From a virus, in IMG/VR virus record IMGVR_UViG_3300044638_004237, positions 1-37,680 of that record: a DNA stretch of 37,680 bases. One strand, given 5' to 3'. Of this stretch, positions 30,677 to 37,395 are shown in pieces. Every line of letters starts with the position of its first letter. Positions within the stretch are counted from its first letter, which is position 1. Made by a program: the position numbers and the translations under genes. The notes under the pieces are model-generated. The model ran no database searches and was not told the origin of the DNA. It saw nothing but the letters and a program-made list of their open reading frames with translations.

Positions 30677-30707
30677 AAAAAGGGTGGCAGACATTGCCCG
30701 GTCTGCC
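30677..30707 (-). terminator. Rho-independent terminator after the capsid gene
   Basis: On the minus strand GGCAGAC (30707-30701) pairs with GTCTGCC (30692-30686) around an eight-base loop; a five-T run follows after a four-base spacer. It lies in the 72-base gap between the major capsid and adaptor genes. This partial stop would keep capsid message abundant relative to tail genes. Confidence 0.75.
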
Positions 30708-30722
30708 AGCGGGGTGCGGGAA

Positions 30723-31622
30723 TTAGGCTTCGTCGCAGGCGATCTCGACGACCTTCTTCTCTTCCATGCGGACGGCTCCGAGCGAGGCGACCGAGCGGAT
30801 TTGAAGTGAGTGCGAGAGGTCCGTGCGGACATCCATGTAGGTTTTGAGTCCGCGCTCCGCGAGAACGACTCCGCTCTTCACATAGGCGTAGCAGGAGCGA
30901 ACCGTCGAGGTGAGCGGCAGGAGTTGGGTGCGGCGGAATTTGAAACCCATGAAGGTGTCCACATTTCCGTCAACCAAGGCGCGAACCGTGTTGAAGTCGG
31001 CGCTGGTCACTTGTGGGTCACGGAGCAAATCTTGAAGTTGCTTGGCCGATACCACGATGATGCGTTCCTCTTCTTCGTCCACCTCGTTGGAGTCGAGGAT
31101 GAACTTGGCGCGGCGGAGTTTGGCAATAGTGAGGCCGGAATTAACGGCTGTGCCGGATTCCACATAGTTAGGCACGACCTTTTGGTCTGAGCCAAGAGGC
31201 ACATTGACATCGCCGACGGTTCCAGTTGCGGCATTGTTGCCAAGTGCATTGATGATGACCGTATCGCAGGTGCGGGCATAAGCTGCACCATGGGATTGGA
31301 CGATGGGGCTGGTTGGCAAGACGACTTCGCCGAGCTTGGCCTCGTCCCATTCGTCGAGAAGTTTTGCGGTGTCGTATTCCTTCGTGCGAACCCAGCGTTT
31401 GGCAAAGGTCTGGGCGTTGATACGGGTTGTCACCGAGCGGTCGGTGATTTCCTCCATGGTTGCGAGGGCAATCGTGTTGTAGGATTTCTCCTTACCCTCG
31501 ATGGAATCCACGGTGACATATTCTTTCAGCCGGGAATTTTTTTGTTGAACGAGGTGTTTCCAGTTCGCGTCGAACTGGGTCGTGTAGTGATTCGGGATAT
31601 TGGTCAGAACATTGTTAGCCAT
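30723..31622 (-). CDS. Major capsid protein
   Basis: 299 residues from MANNVLTNIPNHYTTQF, with an excellent ribosome binding site (AAGGAGG) five bases upstream. Segments VDSIEGKEKSYNTIA, DRSVTTRINAQTF, AAYARTCDTVIINALG, VVSAKQLQDLLRDPQV and GFKFRRTQLLP fit the HK97-fold capsid family of podoviruses. The C-terminus, KSGVVLAERGLKTYMDVRTDLSHSLQIRSVASLGAVRMEEKKVVEI, is the typical P-domain strand arrangement. It follows the scaffold and a tRNA, has its own structured leader and two copies of the late motif, and is followed by a terminator. Confidence 0.88.
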   Translation of the reverse strand: MANNVLTNIPNHYTTQFDANWKHLVQQKNSRLKEYVTVDSIEGKEKSYNTIALATMEEITDRSVTTRINAQTFAKRWVRTKEYDTAKLLDEWDEAKLGEVVLPTSPIVQSHGAAYARTCDTVIINALGNNAATGTVGDVNVPLGSDQKVVPNYVESGTAVNSGLTIAKLRRAKFILDSNEVDEEEERIIVVSAKQLQDLLRDPQVTSADFNTVRALVDGNVDTFMGFKFRRTQLLPLTSTVRSCYAYVKSGVVLAERGLKTYMDVRTDLSHSLQIRSVASLGAVRMEEKKVVEIACDEA

Positions 31623-31652
31623 TTGGGCCTCCTTGGTTGATTGAGTTGAATT

Positions 31653-31667
31653 GGTATCAGTCGAAAC
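31653..31667 (-). promoter_or_regulatory. Late 15-mer motif, variant copy in capsid leader
   Basis: GTTTCGACTGATACC on the minus strand, one base different from the consensus. With the preceding CATCA it forms a hairpin ATCAGT-TTCG-ACTGAT. Confidence 0.65.
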
Positions 31668-31788
31668 TGATGGTTCGTTGCTCCCTTCGCTTCCGAGTGT
31701 CCCGTGTGGGGTCTTCGACGGCGGGTATTAGGGAGCAGGCTCACAAAGGAGGTGTCTGCTCTGACGAAGTTGACATTACCGCTGATGC

Positions 31789-31803
31789 GGTATCAGTCAA
31801 AAC
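31789..31803 (-). promoter_or_regulatory. Late 15-mer motif, copy after the tRNA
   Basis: Exact GTTTTGACTGATACC on the minus strand, 15 bases beyond the tRNA 3' end. If the motif starts transcripts, this copy would drive the capsid leader. Confidence 0.65.
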
Positions 31804-31818
31804 TTTTTTTCAAAAAAA

Positions 31819-31889
31819 TAGCGGGGCCGGGAGTCGAACCCGGAATTCCAGATTATGAAACTGGTGTTATACCTTTTCACTACCCCGCA
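31819..31889 (-). tRNA. tRNA-Met(CAT), phage-encoded
   Basis: A 71-base tRNA. The T arm is perfect (CCGGG TTCGACT CCCGG). The acceptor strands pair over six GC pairs (GCGGGG/CCCCGC), with a T-T mismatch at 1:72. The anticodon loop TTCATAA gives CAT. The anticodon stem CCAGT/TCTGG has a T-T mismatch next to the loop. The D arm is weak (GTGA..., one mismatch) but keeps GG in its loop. CCA is not encoded. It could be Met, or Ile with a modified C34. It begins four bases after the scaffold stop. Confidence 0.85.
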
Positions 31890-31893
31890 GTTT

Positions 31894-32772
31894 TTACCCC
31901 TGCTTGAGCAGGGAGGTGACGAGCGCAGCGGCTTCGCGGTCGCCTTCCATGTAGCGTTTGTGCCAAGTGTTGTCGGGATTCGACATGATGTCCTTGGCGC
32001 GTGCTGCGCCGGTCATAAACTCCGTGCCACCCATCGAGCGCCCGACCTTGTCCTCGCTCATCATCTGCGCCATGCGAACGAATCCACGCACAACCTCCGG
32101 GTCGCTGAACCCGTGGGAATTCGCATCCACGCCAGCGAGCTTCGCGGCCTGCTTGGCGAGTCCGATGTTCTTTCCGAAATCATTCCCCCACTCTTTCTGA
32201 AGCGTCTGCACAGCCTCGGTGCGTTGCTTCTCAAAGGTGGCTTGGATCGCCTCCATCTTGAACATTTCGGTCTTTGCGTGCTGGGCGACGAGTTCCTTCA
32301 TGGCCGAGGGCGGGATGCCGTGCTTGTGGGCGATCTCGGCATACGGCTTCGCCATGTCGTCGCTCCATGTCATCCCCTCCGGGAGGGAATCCGGCGCGAA
32401 CTTGTATTCCTCCAGAGAGTCCGGCACGCCCATGGCGCGGCGGAATGCGGCGACCTCTTCGGGCGAGGATTTCTCGTTTGGAACGCCGAGCTTTTTCCCG
32501 ATGAGTGCATTCGCATTCGCGAGTGCCTTCGCCATGTCCGGAACGCTTTTGTATTTTGAGAGCGTGTCCTTGTAGTCCTTCGCATCATCTGGAAGGGCAT
32601 CGAGCCACTTGTCGCCAAATGTGCCGTCCGGGTTCACCCAGCCGGTCGAGGGAGTTGAGGGTTGCGTGGAGGTGTCCGCAGCGGGCTGCGCCTGTGCATC
32701 TGGAGATGCGCTTGTGTTATCGGCTGCGGCGAGAAGCGAGGTCTCGCCGGAGGTGTCGATGGGGTCTTCCAT
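31894..32772 (-). CDS. Scaffolding protein
   Basis: 292 residues. The first 45 are disordered (Ala/Ser/Thr/Gln). The core has WVNPDGTFGDKWLDALPDDAKDYKDTLSKYKSVPDMAKALAN, then GKKLGVPNEKSSPEEVAAFRRAMGVPDSLEEY, a motif shared by many phage scaffolds. A long helical region and GSGA-like C-terminal part follow (FMTGAARAKDIMSNPDNTWHKRY). It lies between portal-side genes and the capsid, the usual place for the scaffold. A late motif stands five bases before its ATG. Confidence 0.82.
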   Translation of the reverse strand: MEDPIDTSGETSLLAAADNTSASPDAQAQPAADTSTQPSTPSTGWVNPDGTFGDKWLDALPDDAKDYKDTLSKYKSVPDMAKALANANALIGKKLGVPNEKSSPEEVAAFRRAMGVPDSLEEYKFAPDSLPEGMTWSDDMAKPYAEIAHKHGIPPSAMKELVAQHAKTEMFKMEAIQATFEKQRTEAVQTLQKEWGNDFGKNIGLAKQAAKLAGVDANSHGFSDPEVVRGFVRMAQMMSEDKVGRSMGGTEFMTGAARAKDIMSNPDNTWHKRYMEGDREAAALVTSLLKQG

Positions 32773-32776
32773 AAAT

Positions 32777-32791
32777 GGTATCAGTCAAAAC
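32777..32791 (-). promoter_or_regulatory. Late 15-mer motif, copy before scaffold
   Basis: Exact GTTTTGACTGATACC, four bases before the scaffold ATG and six bases after the preceding stop. Confidence 0.7.
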
Positions 32792-32797
32792 TGCGCG

Positions 32798-32977
32798 TCA
32801 GTCTTGATGCGGGTGGTAACCGAGATGGGTCGAGCGACCGGCGTAGGTCTTTTGGAATTCTTCCGGTGCGTAATCGCGGAGCCACTCGACGAGTTCGATG
32901 GTCTTGTCGCCCAGCATGGGGTCCATTTCGGGGCGCGGCGGGATGTCTTGTTTTGTTTCGGATTTGGGTTTGCTCAT
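32798..32977 (-). CDS. Small hypothetical protein between head genes
   Basis: 59 residues from MSKPKSETKQDIPPRP. The ATG overlaps the previous stop (ATGA). Pro-rich start, then ELVEWLRDYAPEEFQKTYAG and GYHPHQD. No domain recognised. It is coupled to the gene upstream and ends just before the late motif, so it belongs to the portal transcript. Confidence 0.65.
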   Translation of the reverse strand: MSKPKSETKQDIPPRPEMDPMLGDKTIELVEWLRDYAPEEFQKTYAGRSTHLGYHPHQD

Positions 32978-33270
32978 TTTTTGACCTTTCGTTTGGGAGT
33001 CTCGATGTCGCCATCCGCGATGACCGGTCTGCGAAGGATCGCCTCGATGTGAAGGATGACGCCTCGCTGGCCATCGCGGAGGGCTGCGACCACGGGGTTG
33101 AAATCATAACCAGGCAGGAAGACCTGTGAGTCGGTGGCGAACTGCGTCTTCAGATCGGCGATGACCGCAGCGCCTTCCTTGGAACCGAAAACACGGTGGT
33201 AGGCGTTGGTGATCTTCTGACGCTCACGCTCGCGCCGGAGGGCGGAGGCTTTGTCTTCTGGAGCCATCAT
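32974..33270 (-). CDS. Bbp19-like head protein
   Basis: 98 residues. The segment ITNAYHRVFGSKEGAAVIADLKTQFATDSQVF, then PVVAALRDGQRGVILHIEAILR matches the Bbp19-like family, which is common next to podoviral portal genes. The N-terminus is a charged helix. The role is unknown, possibly in head assembly. Its ATG overlaps the portal stop. Confidence 0.7.
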   Translation of the reverse strand: MMAPEDKASALRRERERQKITNAYHRVFGSKEGAAVIADLKTQFATDSQVFLPGYDFNPVVAALRDGQRGVILHIEAILRRPVIADGDIETPKRKVKK

Positions 33271-34937
33271 GCTTGTCCCATCATGCCGGGGAGCATGCCA
33301 GCGAGAGCGGAGTCCTGCTTCACGCTGCCAGCCTTGCCGAGGGCGCTTGCGGCCCGCTCCATCTGCTCAGCCTGCATGGCGGCTTGCTGGGCTTGGGCGC
33401 GTTGAGCGCGGGTCTGGGCGACCATGTCCTCGTCGAGTAGCCAGCGGGCAGGCAGGCCATCGTTGCGGGCCATGTCGCGGGTGATCTCATCGAAATCGTA
33501 GTTGTCGAGCATCTCCGGCTTGATCTGCGCGTAGGGCAGGAGCATCTCGGTCGTGCGGATGAATGCGGCGTTTTCGAGGGATTTGATCGCAAGGGCGATT
33601 CTGCTGTTGTAGGCAACATCCGGCTCCGGGATGACGCCGATCATTTGGAGCGCCTGCGGAGGTGGTGGGAACTTGCCAGCGCGGGCCAAGATCGCGAAGA
33701 CCCGGCGAAGGAGAGGATTGAATAGCTCGGTCGTGAGGCGGGCGAAGGTCGGAGAAAATTGGATGAGCTTCTCGCTGGCACGCTCGGCGACTTCGCGGGC
33801 GGTCATCTGCTTTTGGAGTTGGGCGAACATCTGGAAGAGGTCCACATGGAAGGCTTGATCAATCGCCTTGCGCTTGTGTTCGGCCCTCTGGATGCCGATG
33901 TCGTAGCGTCCGCCGGTCCCCCACTCCTTCGGCGTAGCCTGCGGGTTGTTTGGGTCGAAGTAAGTCACACCACCGGCGCGGAGATCGATGTCTCCATCGA
34001 ACCCGGCAGGGATCAAGATGCGAGGGAACGCATGAATCTCGGCGAGCGAGTCGAGTTGTTTTTCAAGGAAGTTGAGTTGCTTGCACTCTGGCAGCGCGGT
34101 CCACGATGGCGAGTAGCCATAGCATTCCGAGTTTTTCCACTTGAGGTAGCGGGTCACGAAGAACGGCTGCTCGTCGAACCCGGAAGCGAGGAAGACATGC
34201 TTGCTTGCCTTGTCCACATAGATCGAGGCGTATGGCTTGTTCTCGGCGTCCCGCTTGCCCATTTCGATCTCACCCGGACCACGGGGAGCGATGAGATGGA
34301 CACAGGCAAACTTGCGGTTGGAGTTGGGTTTCTCCAGTTCTTTCCGCATGGCGTCAGTGATGTTCTCGATGCCGAACTTGAGCGCGGCCTGCCGTGCCGT
34401 CATCTCATACTCGCGGGAGAGCGTGTCCACATAGCCTTCGTCGTCCTCGGAGATCGCAAAGCTGCCCAGATCGAGCTTGGTGAAGTTGAGGGAATTGTTC
34501 TTCCCCTGCTCGACCAGAATTGCCGCCGTGCCGAATGCGCCACGGTCCAGATAGAGTTCGTGAATCTCGGTGTAAAAATTGGACCGGCTGAGTTCGGCCT
34601 GCATGACCTCGGTGCAGCGTTTGAACCATTGCTCAATCTCGTCCTCGCTTTCCATCGCCTTCGGAGGCTCCAGACTGAACCAGCGGCTTTCGAGTGGGGT
34701 CATCCAACTGAGTTGGCCATTGGCCAGAATCATGTTCGCCCGCACCGCAGTGGCGTCGAAGAGTTGCGCCTCGTCGTCGGTGGTGGGCGATGTCGTCTGC
34801 GTGAACATCGTCGCCTTCCGGGGCATCACATACTTCGCGATGTCCTCCCAGAGCGACTCCCATGTCGCTCGCTGATGAACCATCTCAGCGTGGCGCTGGA
34901 GAACCTTGTCGGCGAGTTCGGGATTCTTTCCGGTCAT
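33267..34937 (-). CDS. Portal (head-tail connector) protein
   Basis: 556 residues, of the T7 gp8-like connector family. Typical blocks: QRATWESLWEDIAKYVMPRK near the N-terminus; ANGQLSWMTPLESRWFSLEP; YLDRGAFGTAAILVEQ; YGYSPSWTALPECKQLNFLEKQ; and the conserved QKQMTAREVAERASEKLIQFSPTFARL. Twelve copies would form the ring at the capsid vertex through which DNA is pumped. The ATG is two bases after the late 15-mer and has no visible ribosome binding site, which makes the motif a candidate for both transcription and translation start. Confidence 0.9.
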   Translation of the reverse strand: MTGKNPELADKVLQRHAEMVHQRATWESLWEDIAKYVMPRKATMFTQTTSPTTDDEAQLFDATAVRANMILANGQLSWMTPLESRWFSLEPPKAMESEDEIEQWFKRCTEVMQAELSRSNFYTEIHELYLDRGAFGTAAILVEQGKNNSLNFTKLDLGSFAISEDDEGYVDTLSREYEMTARQAALKFGIENITDAMRKELEKPNSNRKFACVHLIAPRGPGEIEMGKRDAENKPYASIYVDKASKHVFLASGFDEQPFFVTRYLKWKNSECYGYSPSWTALPECKQLNFLEKQLDSLAEIHAFPRILIPAGFDGDIDLRAGGVTYFDPNNPQATPKEWGTGGRYDIGIQRAEHKRKAIDQAFHVDLFQMFAQLQKQMTAREVAERASEKLIQFSPTFARLTTELFNPLLRRVFAILARAGKFPPPPQALQMIGVIPEPDVAYNSRIALAIKSLENAAFIRTTEMLLPYAQIKPEMLDNYDFDEITRDMARNDGLPARWLLDEDMVAQTRAQRAQAQQAAMQAEQMERAASALGKAGSVKQDSALAGMLPGMMGQA

Positions 34938-34939
34938 TT

Positions 34940-34954
34940 GGTATCAGTCAAAAC
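34940..34954 (-). promoter_or_regulatory. Late 15-mer motif, copy before portal
   Basis: Exact GTTTTGACTGATACC, only two bases before the portal ATG, with no ribosome binding site between. This is the tightest spacing in the genome. Confidence 0.7.
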
Positions 34955-34958
34955 AACA

Positions 34959-35351
34959 TCAACCAAGGGTCGAGTAGCCGGTCGTCATCGGAGCCTGTCC
35001 GGATTCGCCTGCGAGGATCGACTTGCGGAGTCCTTTGCGGCGTGCGGCCTCGGCGGCAATATCGGCCTGTGGGTTGCCGGGGTCAACCTGCGCTGCGGGC
35101 GCGGGTTTGTTCGCCTCCATCTGGCGCATCATTTCCTCCTGCGCCTTGCGCTGGGCTTCGGCCTGCTGGCGGGCGAGTTCCATTTGCTGCTGTTGGGCTG
35201 CGGCTTGCTGCGCGGCCTGCTGCTGCATCTGTTGCTGTTGCTGCTGCGCGGCTTGTTGCTCCTGCTTGCTTGGACCTTTGCGTCCACCTCCTCCAAACCA
35301 TGCTAAACAAGTGGAGAGAATGGGATTTTCTTGGTGGTCAGTGAGTCGCAT
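34959..35351 (-). CDS. Gln-rich coiled-coil protein before portal
   Basis: About 130 residues from MRLTDHQENPILSTCLAWFGGGG. A long low-complexity Gln/Ala stretch (about residues 35-65) is followed by a charged coil (ELARQQAEAQRKAQEEMMRQME) and a Pro/Ala region, then RRKGLRKSILAGESGQAPMTTG, a motif shared by small podoviral head proteins. The chosen start overlaps the previous gene by about 49 bases; no later in-frame ATG fits. It may be a head-assembly or ejection accessory. Confidence 0.6.
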   Translation of the reverse strand: MRLTDHQENPILSTCLAWFGGGGRKGPSKQEQQAAQQQQQQMQQQAAQQAAAQQQQMELARQQAEAQRKAQEEMMRQMEANKPAPAAQVDPGNPQADIAAEAARRKGLRKSILAGESGQAPMTTGYSTLG

Positions 35352-35698
35352 CGCGTATGGAGTTTCGAGGTTTCGTAAATCCGGAGCGGGCGGTCTCGCC
35401 GACTCCATGCGATGAATGGAAGTGTATACGGAGCGAAGTTGCAAGGATTATTTTGACTGATACCACAATATATGGTGATCAGCCAGCAGTTCTGACACAA
35501 CCTGTGGTATGTGTGGGCGGAATCGCGCCAGTGTTCCTCCGGGTCGTGAATGTCCACCGGGCGGGCGAGCATGAAGAAGTCCTCGGTGTTGATGACGACT
35601 CCATTCCATGCGGTGAGTTCGACCTCCTCGGAAAAGGATCGCGGCTGCGGGTAGCGCCGGTAGAGGTCGAGGATTTGGAGTTCCAGTTCGCGTTTCAC
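35303..35698 (-). CDS. Hypothetical protein after the large terminase
   Basis: 131 residues from a GTG overlapping the terminase stop (GTGA). It begins (M)KRELELQILDLYRRYPQPRSFS, then DFFMLARPVDIHDPEEHWRD and RLCQNCWLITIYCG. The segment PYTLPFIAWSRRDRPLRIYET looks like a folded beta region and suggests the frame is real to its end. An inverted copy of the late motif lies inside it. The stop lies inside the next gene. Function unknown. Confidence 0.6.
   Translation of the reverse strand: MKRELELQILDLYRRYPQPRSFSEEVELTAWNGVVINTEDFFMLARPVDIHDPEEHWRDSAHTYHRLCQNCWLITIYCGISQNNPCNFAPYTLPFIAWSRRDRPLRIYETSKLHTRCDSLTTKKIPFSPLV
35450..35464 (+). repeat. Late 15-mer motif, inverted variant
   Basis: ATTTTGACTGATACC on the plus strand, one base from the consensus and the only copy in the opposite orientation. 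It sits inside a minus-strand gene, where it encodes GISQN. Confidence 0.55.
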
Positions 35699-37017
35699 CG
35701 GCGCACCTTTCCGAATCCCCCACCCCGGAATCCTGCCATCACTCTGGTCGGTTCGTGACGCTCGGCCTTCCGAGGGATCGCAGAGCGGTCGATCACCATG
35801 CCGCGCTTGATAGCCTGGTGCGAGAGGGAGAACGCATCGGCGAAGTGCGATGACCAATCATGCACCGGCACATCCTTGATGGTGACACCATCGCGCTCCT
35901 CTTTGCTGTGGTAGGCGTCGAGCGCCTCGATGCCATCCGCGCATCCGGCCTCGTTGACATGAATGCGCGGGAACGCATCGTTCGCGAGGTTGATGCCATC
36001 CCATACCGAAATCTGCCGAGGGACGGGGATGACGCCGGTCAGCCCGCTGCGGCCCAGCGCCTCCTGCCAGAGTCCTCCGACCTCCGCTGCGGCGTCATGG
36101 GGAAGGAAGTGGCCACCGTAGCCGTATTGGCGCTCCTTGAGCCGTGCCGCCCAGTCCGCAGGCGTCTTGCACTCGTCGCTCCCGGAGAGAGATTCCAGAT
36201 AGTTGATGCGGTCGCCGACCATCTGCCATATCCAGACCTTCTGGTTGAGCGGAGCGCCAACATCCCATGAGGTGTAGACCGGAAGCTCCTTGAACCAGAG
36301 AATGTCGTTGGTGATGCGTTTCTCAGCGCGGGCCTTTTCGAGGGACCGCACATAGATCGCGCCGGGTCGCCCGATGTTGAAGCTGCACTCGTATTCCTGT
36401 GCAAAGGCATTCTCGGTCGTGCCACGCCGGATGTCGGTTAGTTCCTCCTGCGGAATGATGCCGCTTTCGCTCGCCTTGAGCATGAGCGTGAACCAGTCGT
36501 TGTCCGCGCAGGCGCGGTTCCACATTCGCCAAAAAATGTTTCGTCCCTTGGGTGTTCCGACCCATGTTGCCCAGCCTTGGTAGTCGGTGAGCGTTGGGCG
36601 GATGACATTGTCCCACGCAGCCGGGTCGAGGTCAGCGGCCTCGTCCATGACCACGCCATCGAGGTAGATGCCGCGCAGGCGCTCGTAGGCTTCTCCAGAG
36701 TAGAGGCGGATCGTGGCCTCGTTGTGGAATGTGATCGCGAGATCGGCCTTGTTCACCACCACGCCGGGGATTTGCGAGGTGAACTGGACAAGGTATTTCC
36801 AAGCGATGTCCTTTGCCTGCTCGCGGGTGGGAGCCACATAGGCGTAACGGAGCGGTGGTCCGCTGCGGCGATGCGAGAGCGCCTTGGCAATCAAGTCTTG
36901 GATGCAGACGAACGATTTCCCGGCACGCCGGTGCAGCACCATCACCGACCAGCGTTGCGTGCGGTGCAGGTAGCTTGCAAGTTGCGGGCGCGGGATGATG
37001 TCGATGTTAATGGCCAC
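35695..37017 (-). CDS. terL: Terminase large subunit
   Basis: 440 residues from a GTG that overlaps the small terminase end (GTGGCCATTAA). It is the DNA-packaging motor. The ATPase has HRRAGKS (residues 29-35) as Walker A-like and GVVMDEAADL (Asp125, Glu126) as Walker B plus catalytic Glu, followed by YQGWATWVGTPKGRN as coupling motif. The nuclease domain is marked by YTSWDVGAP, later HFLPHDAA, and DDxx-like acidic residues near the C-terminus (HDWSSHFADAFS). It forms the usual pair with the small subunit. Confidence 0.92.
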   Translation of the reverse strand: MAINIDIIPRPQLASYLHRTQRWSVMVLHRRAGKSFVCIQDLIAKALSHRRSGPPLRYAYVAPTREQAKDIAWKYLVQFTSQIPGVVVNKADLAITFHNEATIRLYSGEAYERLRGIYLDGVVMDEAADLDPAAWDNVIRPTLTDYQGWATWVGTPKGRNIFWRMWNRACADNDWFTLMLKASESGIIPQEELTDIRRGTTENAFAQEYECSFNIGRPGAIYVRSLEKARAEKRITNDILWFKELPVYTSWDVGAPLNQKVWIWQMVGDRINYLESLSGSDECKTPADWAARLKERQYGYGGHFLPHDAAAEVGGLWQEALGRSGLTGVIPVPRQISVWDGINLANDAFPRIHVNEAGCADGIEALDAYHSKEERDGVTIKDVPVHDWSSHFADAFSLSHQAIKRGMVIDRSAIPRKAERHEPTRVMAGFRGGGFGKVRR

Positions 37018-37372
37018 CGATGCGGATGTTGATGTCCATGGCCCCGGCGACCTCGATTTTTTCCGGCTCGTTCCATCCCATCGCCTTGGCCAGCATCTCG
37101 CCATACTTCGCGCAGGTCGCCGATTCGGGGGGCATTTCCATGAACCGCTCGCGGAGTGTTTCGAGGTAGGTCTCGCGTTTGTAGGTGAGTTTCGCCTCGG
37201 ATTTGGCGCGGAGTTCATCGACTCGCTTGGCCACTTCAACATTTTTCAACAAGCGTTCACCTCCCTGTCCGGCTCCATTTTCGGAGTAACCGGCTTTGAC
37301 ATAGGCTTGCGTGATCGAGAGACCGCTCGCGTAGGCTTGGCAAAACGCCTCTTGTTTCGGGTTGAGTTTCAT
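37007..37372 (-). CDS. terS: Terminase small subunit
   Basis: 121 residues. The N-terminus has the HTH typical of Terminase_2-like small subunits: LNPKQEAFCQAYASGLSITQAYVKAGYSENGA, then ERLLKNVEVAKRVDELRAK. A coil and the C-terminus follow. It recognises the packaging start site in the phage DNA. It is the first gene of the late block and follows a copy of the late motif by eight bases. Confidence 0.88.
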   Translation of the reverse strand: MKLNPKQEAFCQAYASGLSITQAYVKAGYSENGAGQGGERLLKNVEVAKRVDELRAKSEAKLTYKRETYLETLRERFMEMPPESATCAKYGEMLAKAMGWNEPEKIEVAGAMDINIRIGGH

Positions 37373-37380
37373 GTGGTAAT

Positions 37381-37395
37381 GGTATCAGTCAAAAC
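37381..37395 (-). promoter_or_regulatory. Late 15-mer motif, copy before terminase
   Basis: Exact GTTTTGACTGATACC, eight bases before the small-terminase ATG. The RusA stop codon (TGA) lies within the motif itself. Immediately upstream is an inverted repeat CTTGTC-TT-GACAAG (37396-37409). Confidence 0.7.

Larger units (their letters stand above)
31623..31818 (-). promoter_or_regulatory. Structured leader of the capsid gene
   Basis: The 196 bases between the tRNA and the capsid ATG encode no protein. Visible on the minus strand: a T/A-run hairpin next to the tRNA, an exact late 15-mer (31789-31803) and a small ACCGC/GCGGT hairpin. A GAGCAG/CTGCTC hairpin (31733-31738 with 31756-31761) has a loop containing ACCTCCTTT, complementary to the capsid ribosome binding site AAGGAGG (31628-31634). 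A second hairpin AGGGAGC/GCTCCCT (31730-31736 with 31680-31686) shares four bases with the first, so the two exclude each other. A late-motif variant (31653-31667) folds with a TTCG loop. This looks like a regulated leader. Confidence 0.55.

Noticed and set aside
31640-31680. Hammerhead-like ribozyme around the late motif (CTGAT...GAAAC words)
   Set aside because: The invariant CTGANGA core is not met (CTGATGG) and the stems do not fit the required three-way junction.
33759-35306. Plus-strand open frame of 515 codons
   Set aside because: Antisense to the portal gene, whose family blocks are unambiguous; low-complexity Leu/Gly/Arg translation and no motif.
9360-37395. CRISPR array or iteron origin for the recurrent 15-mer
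   Set aside because: Copies are kilobases apart and tied to gene starts, with no spacers and no clustering.
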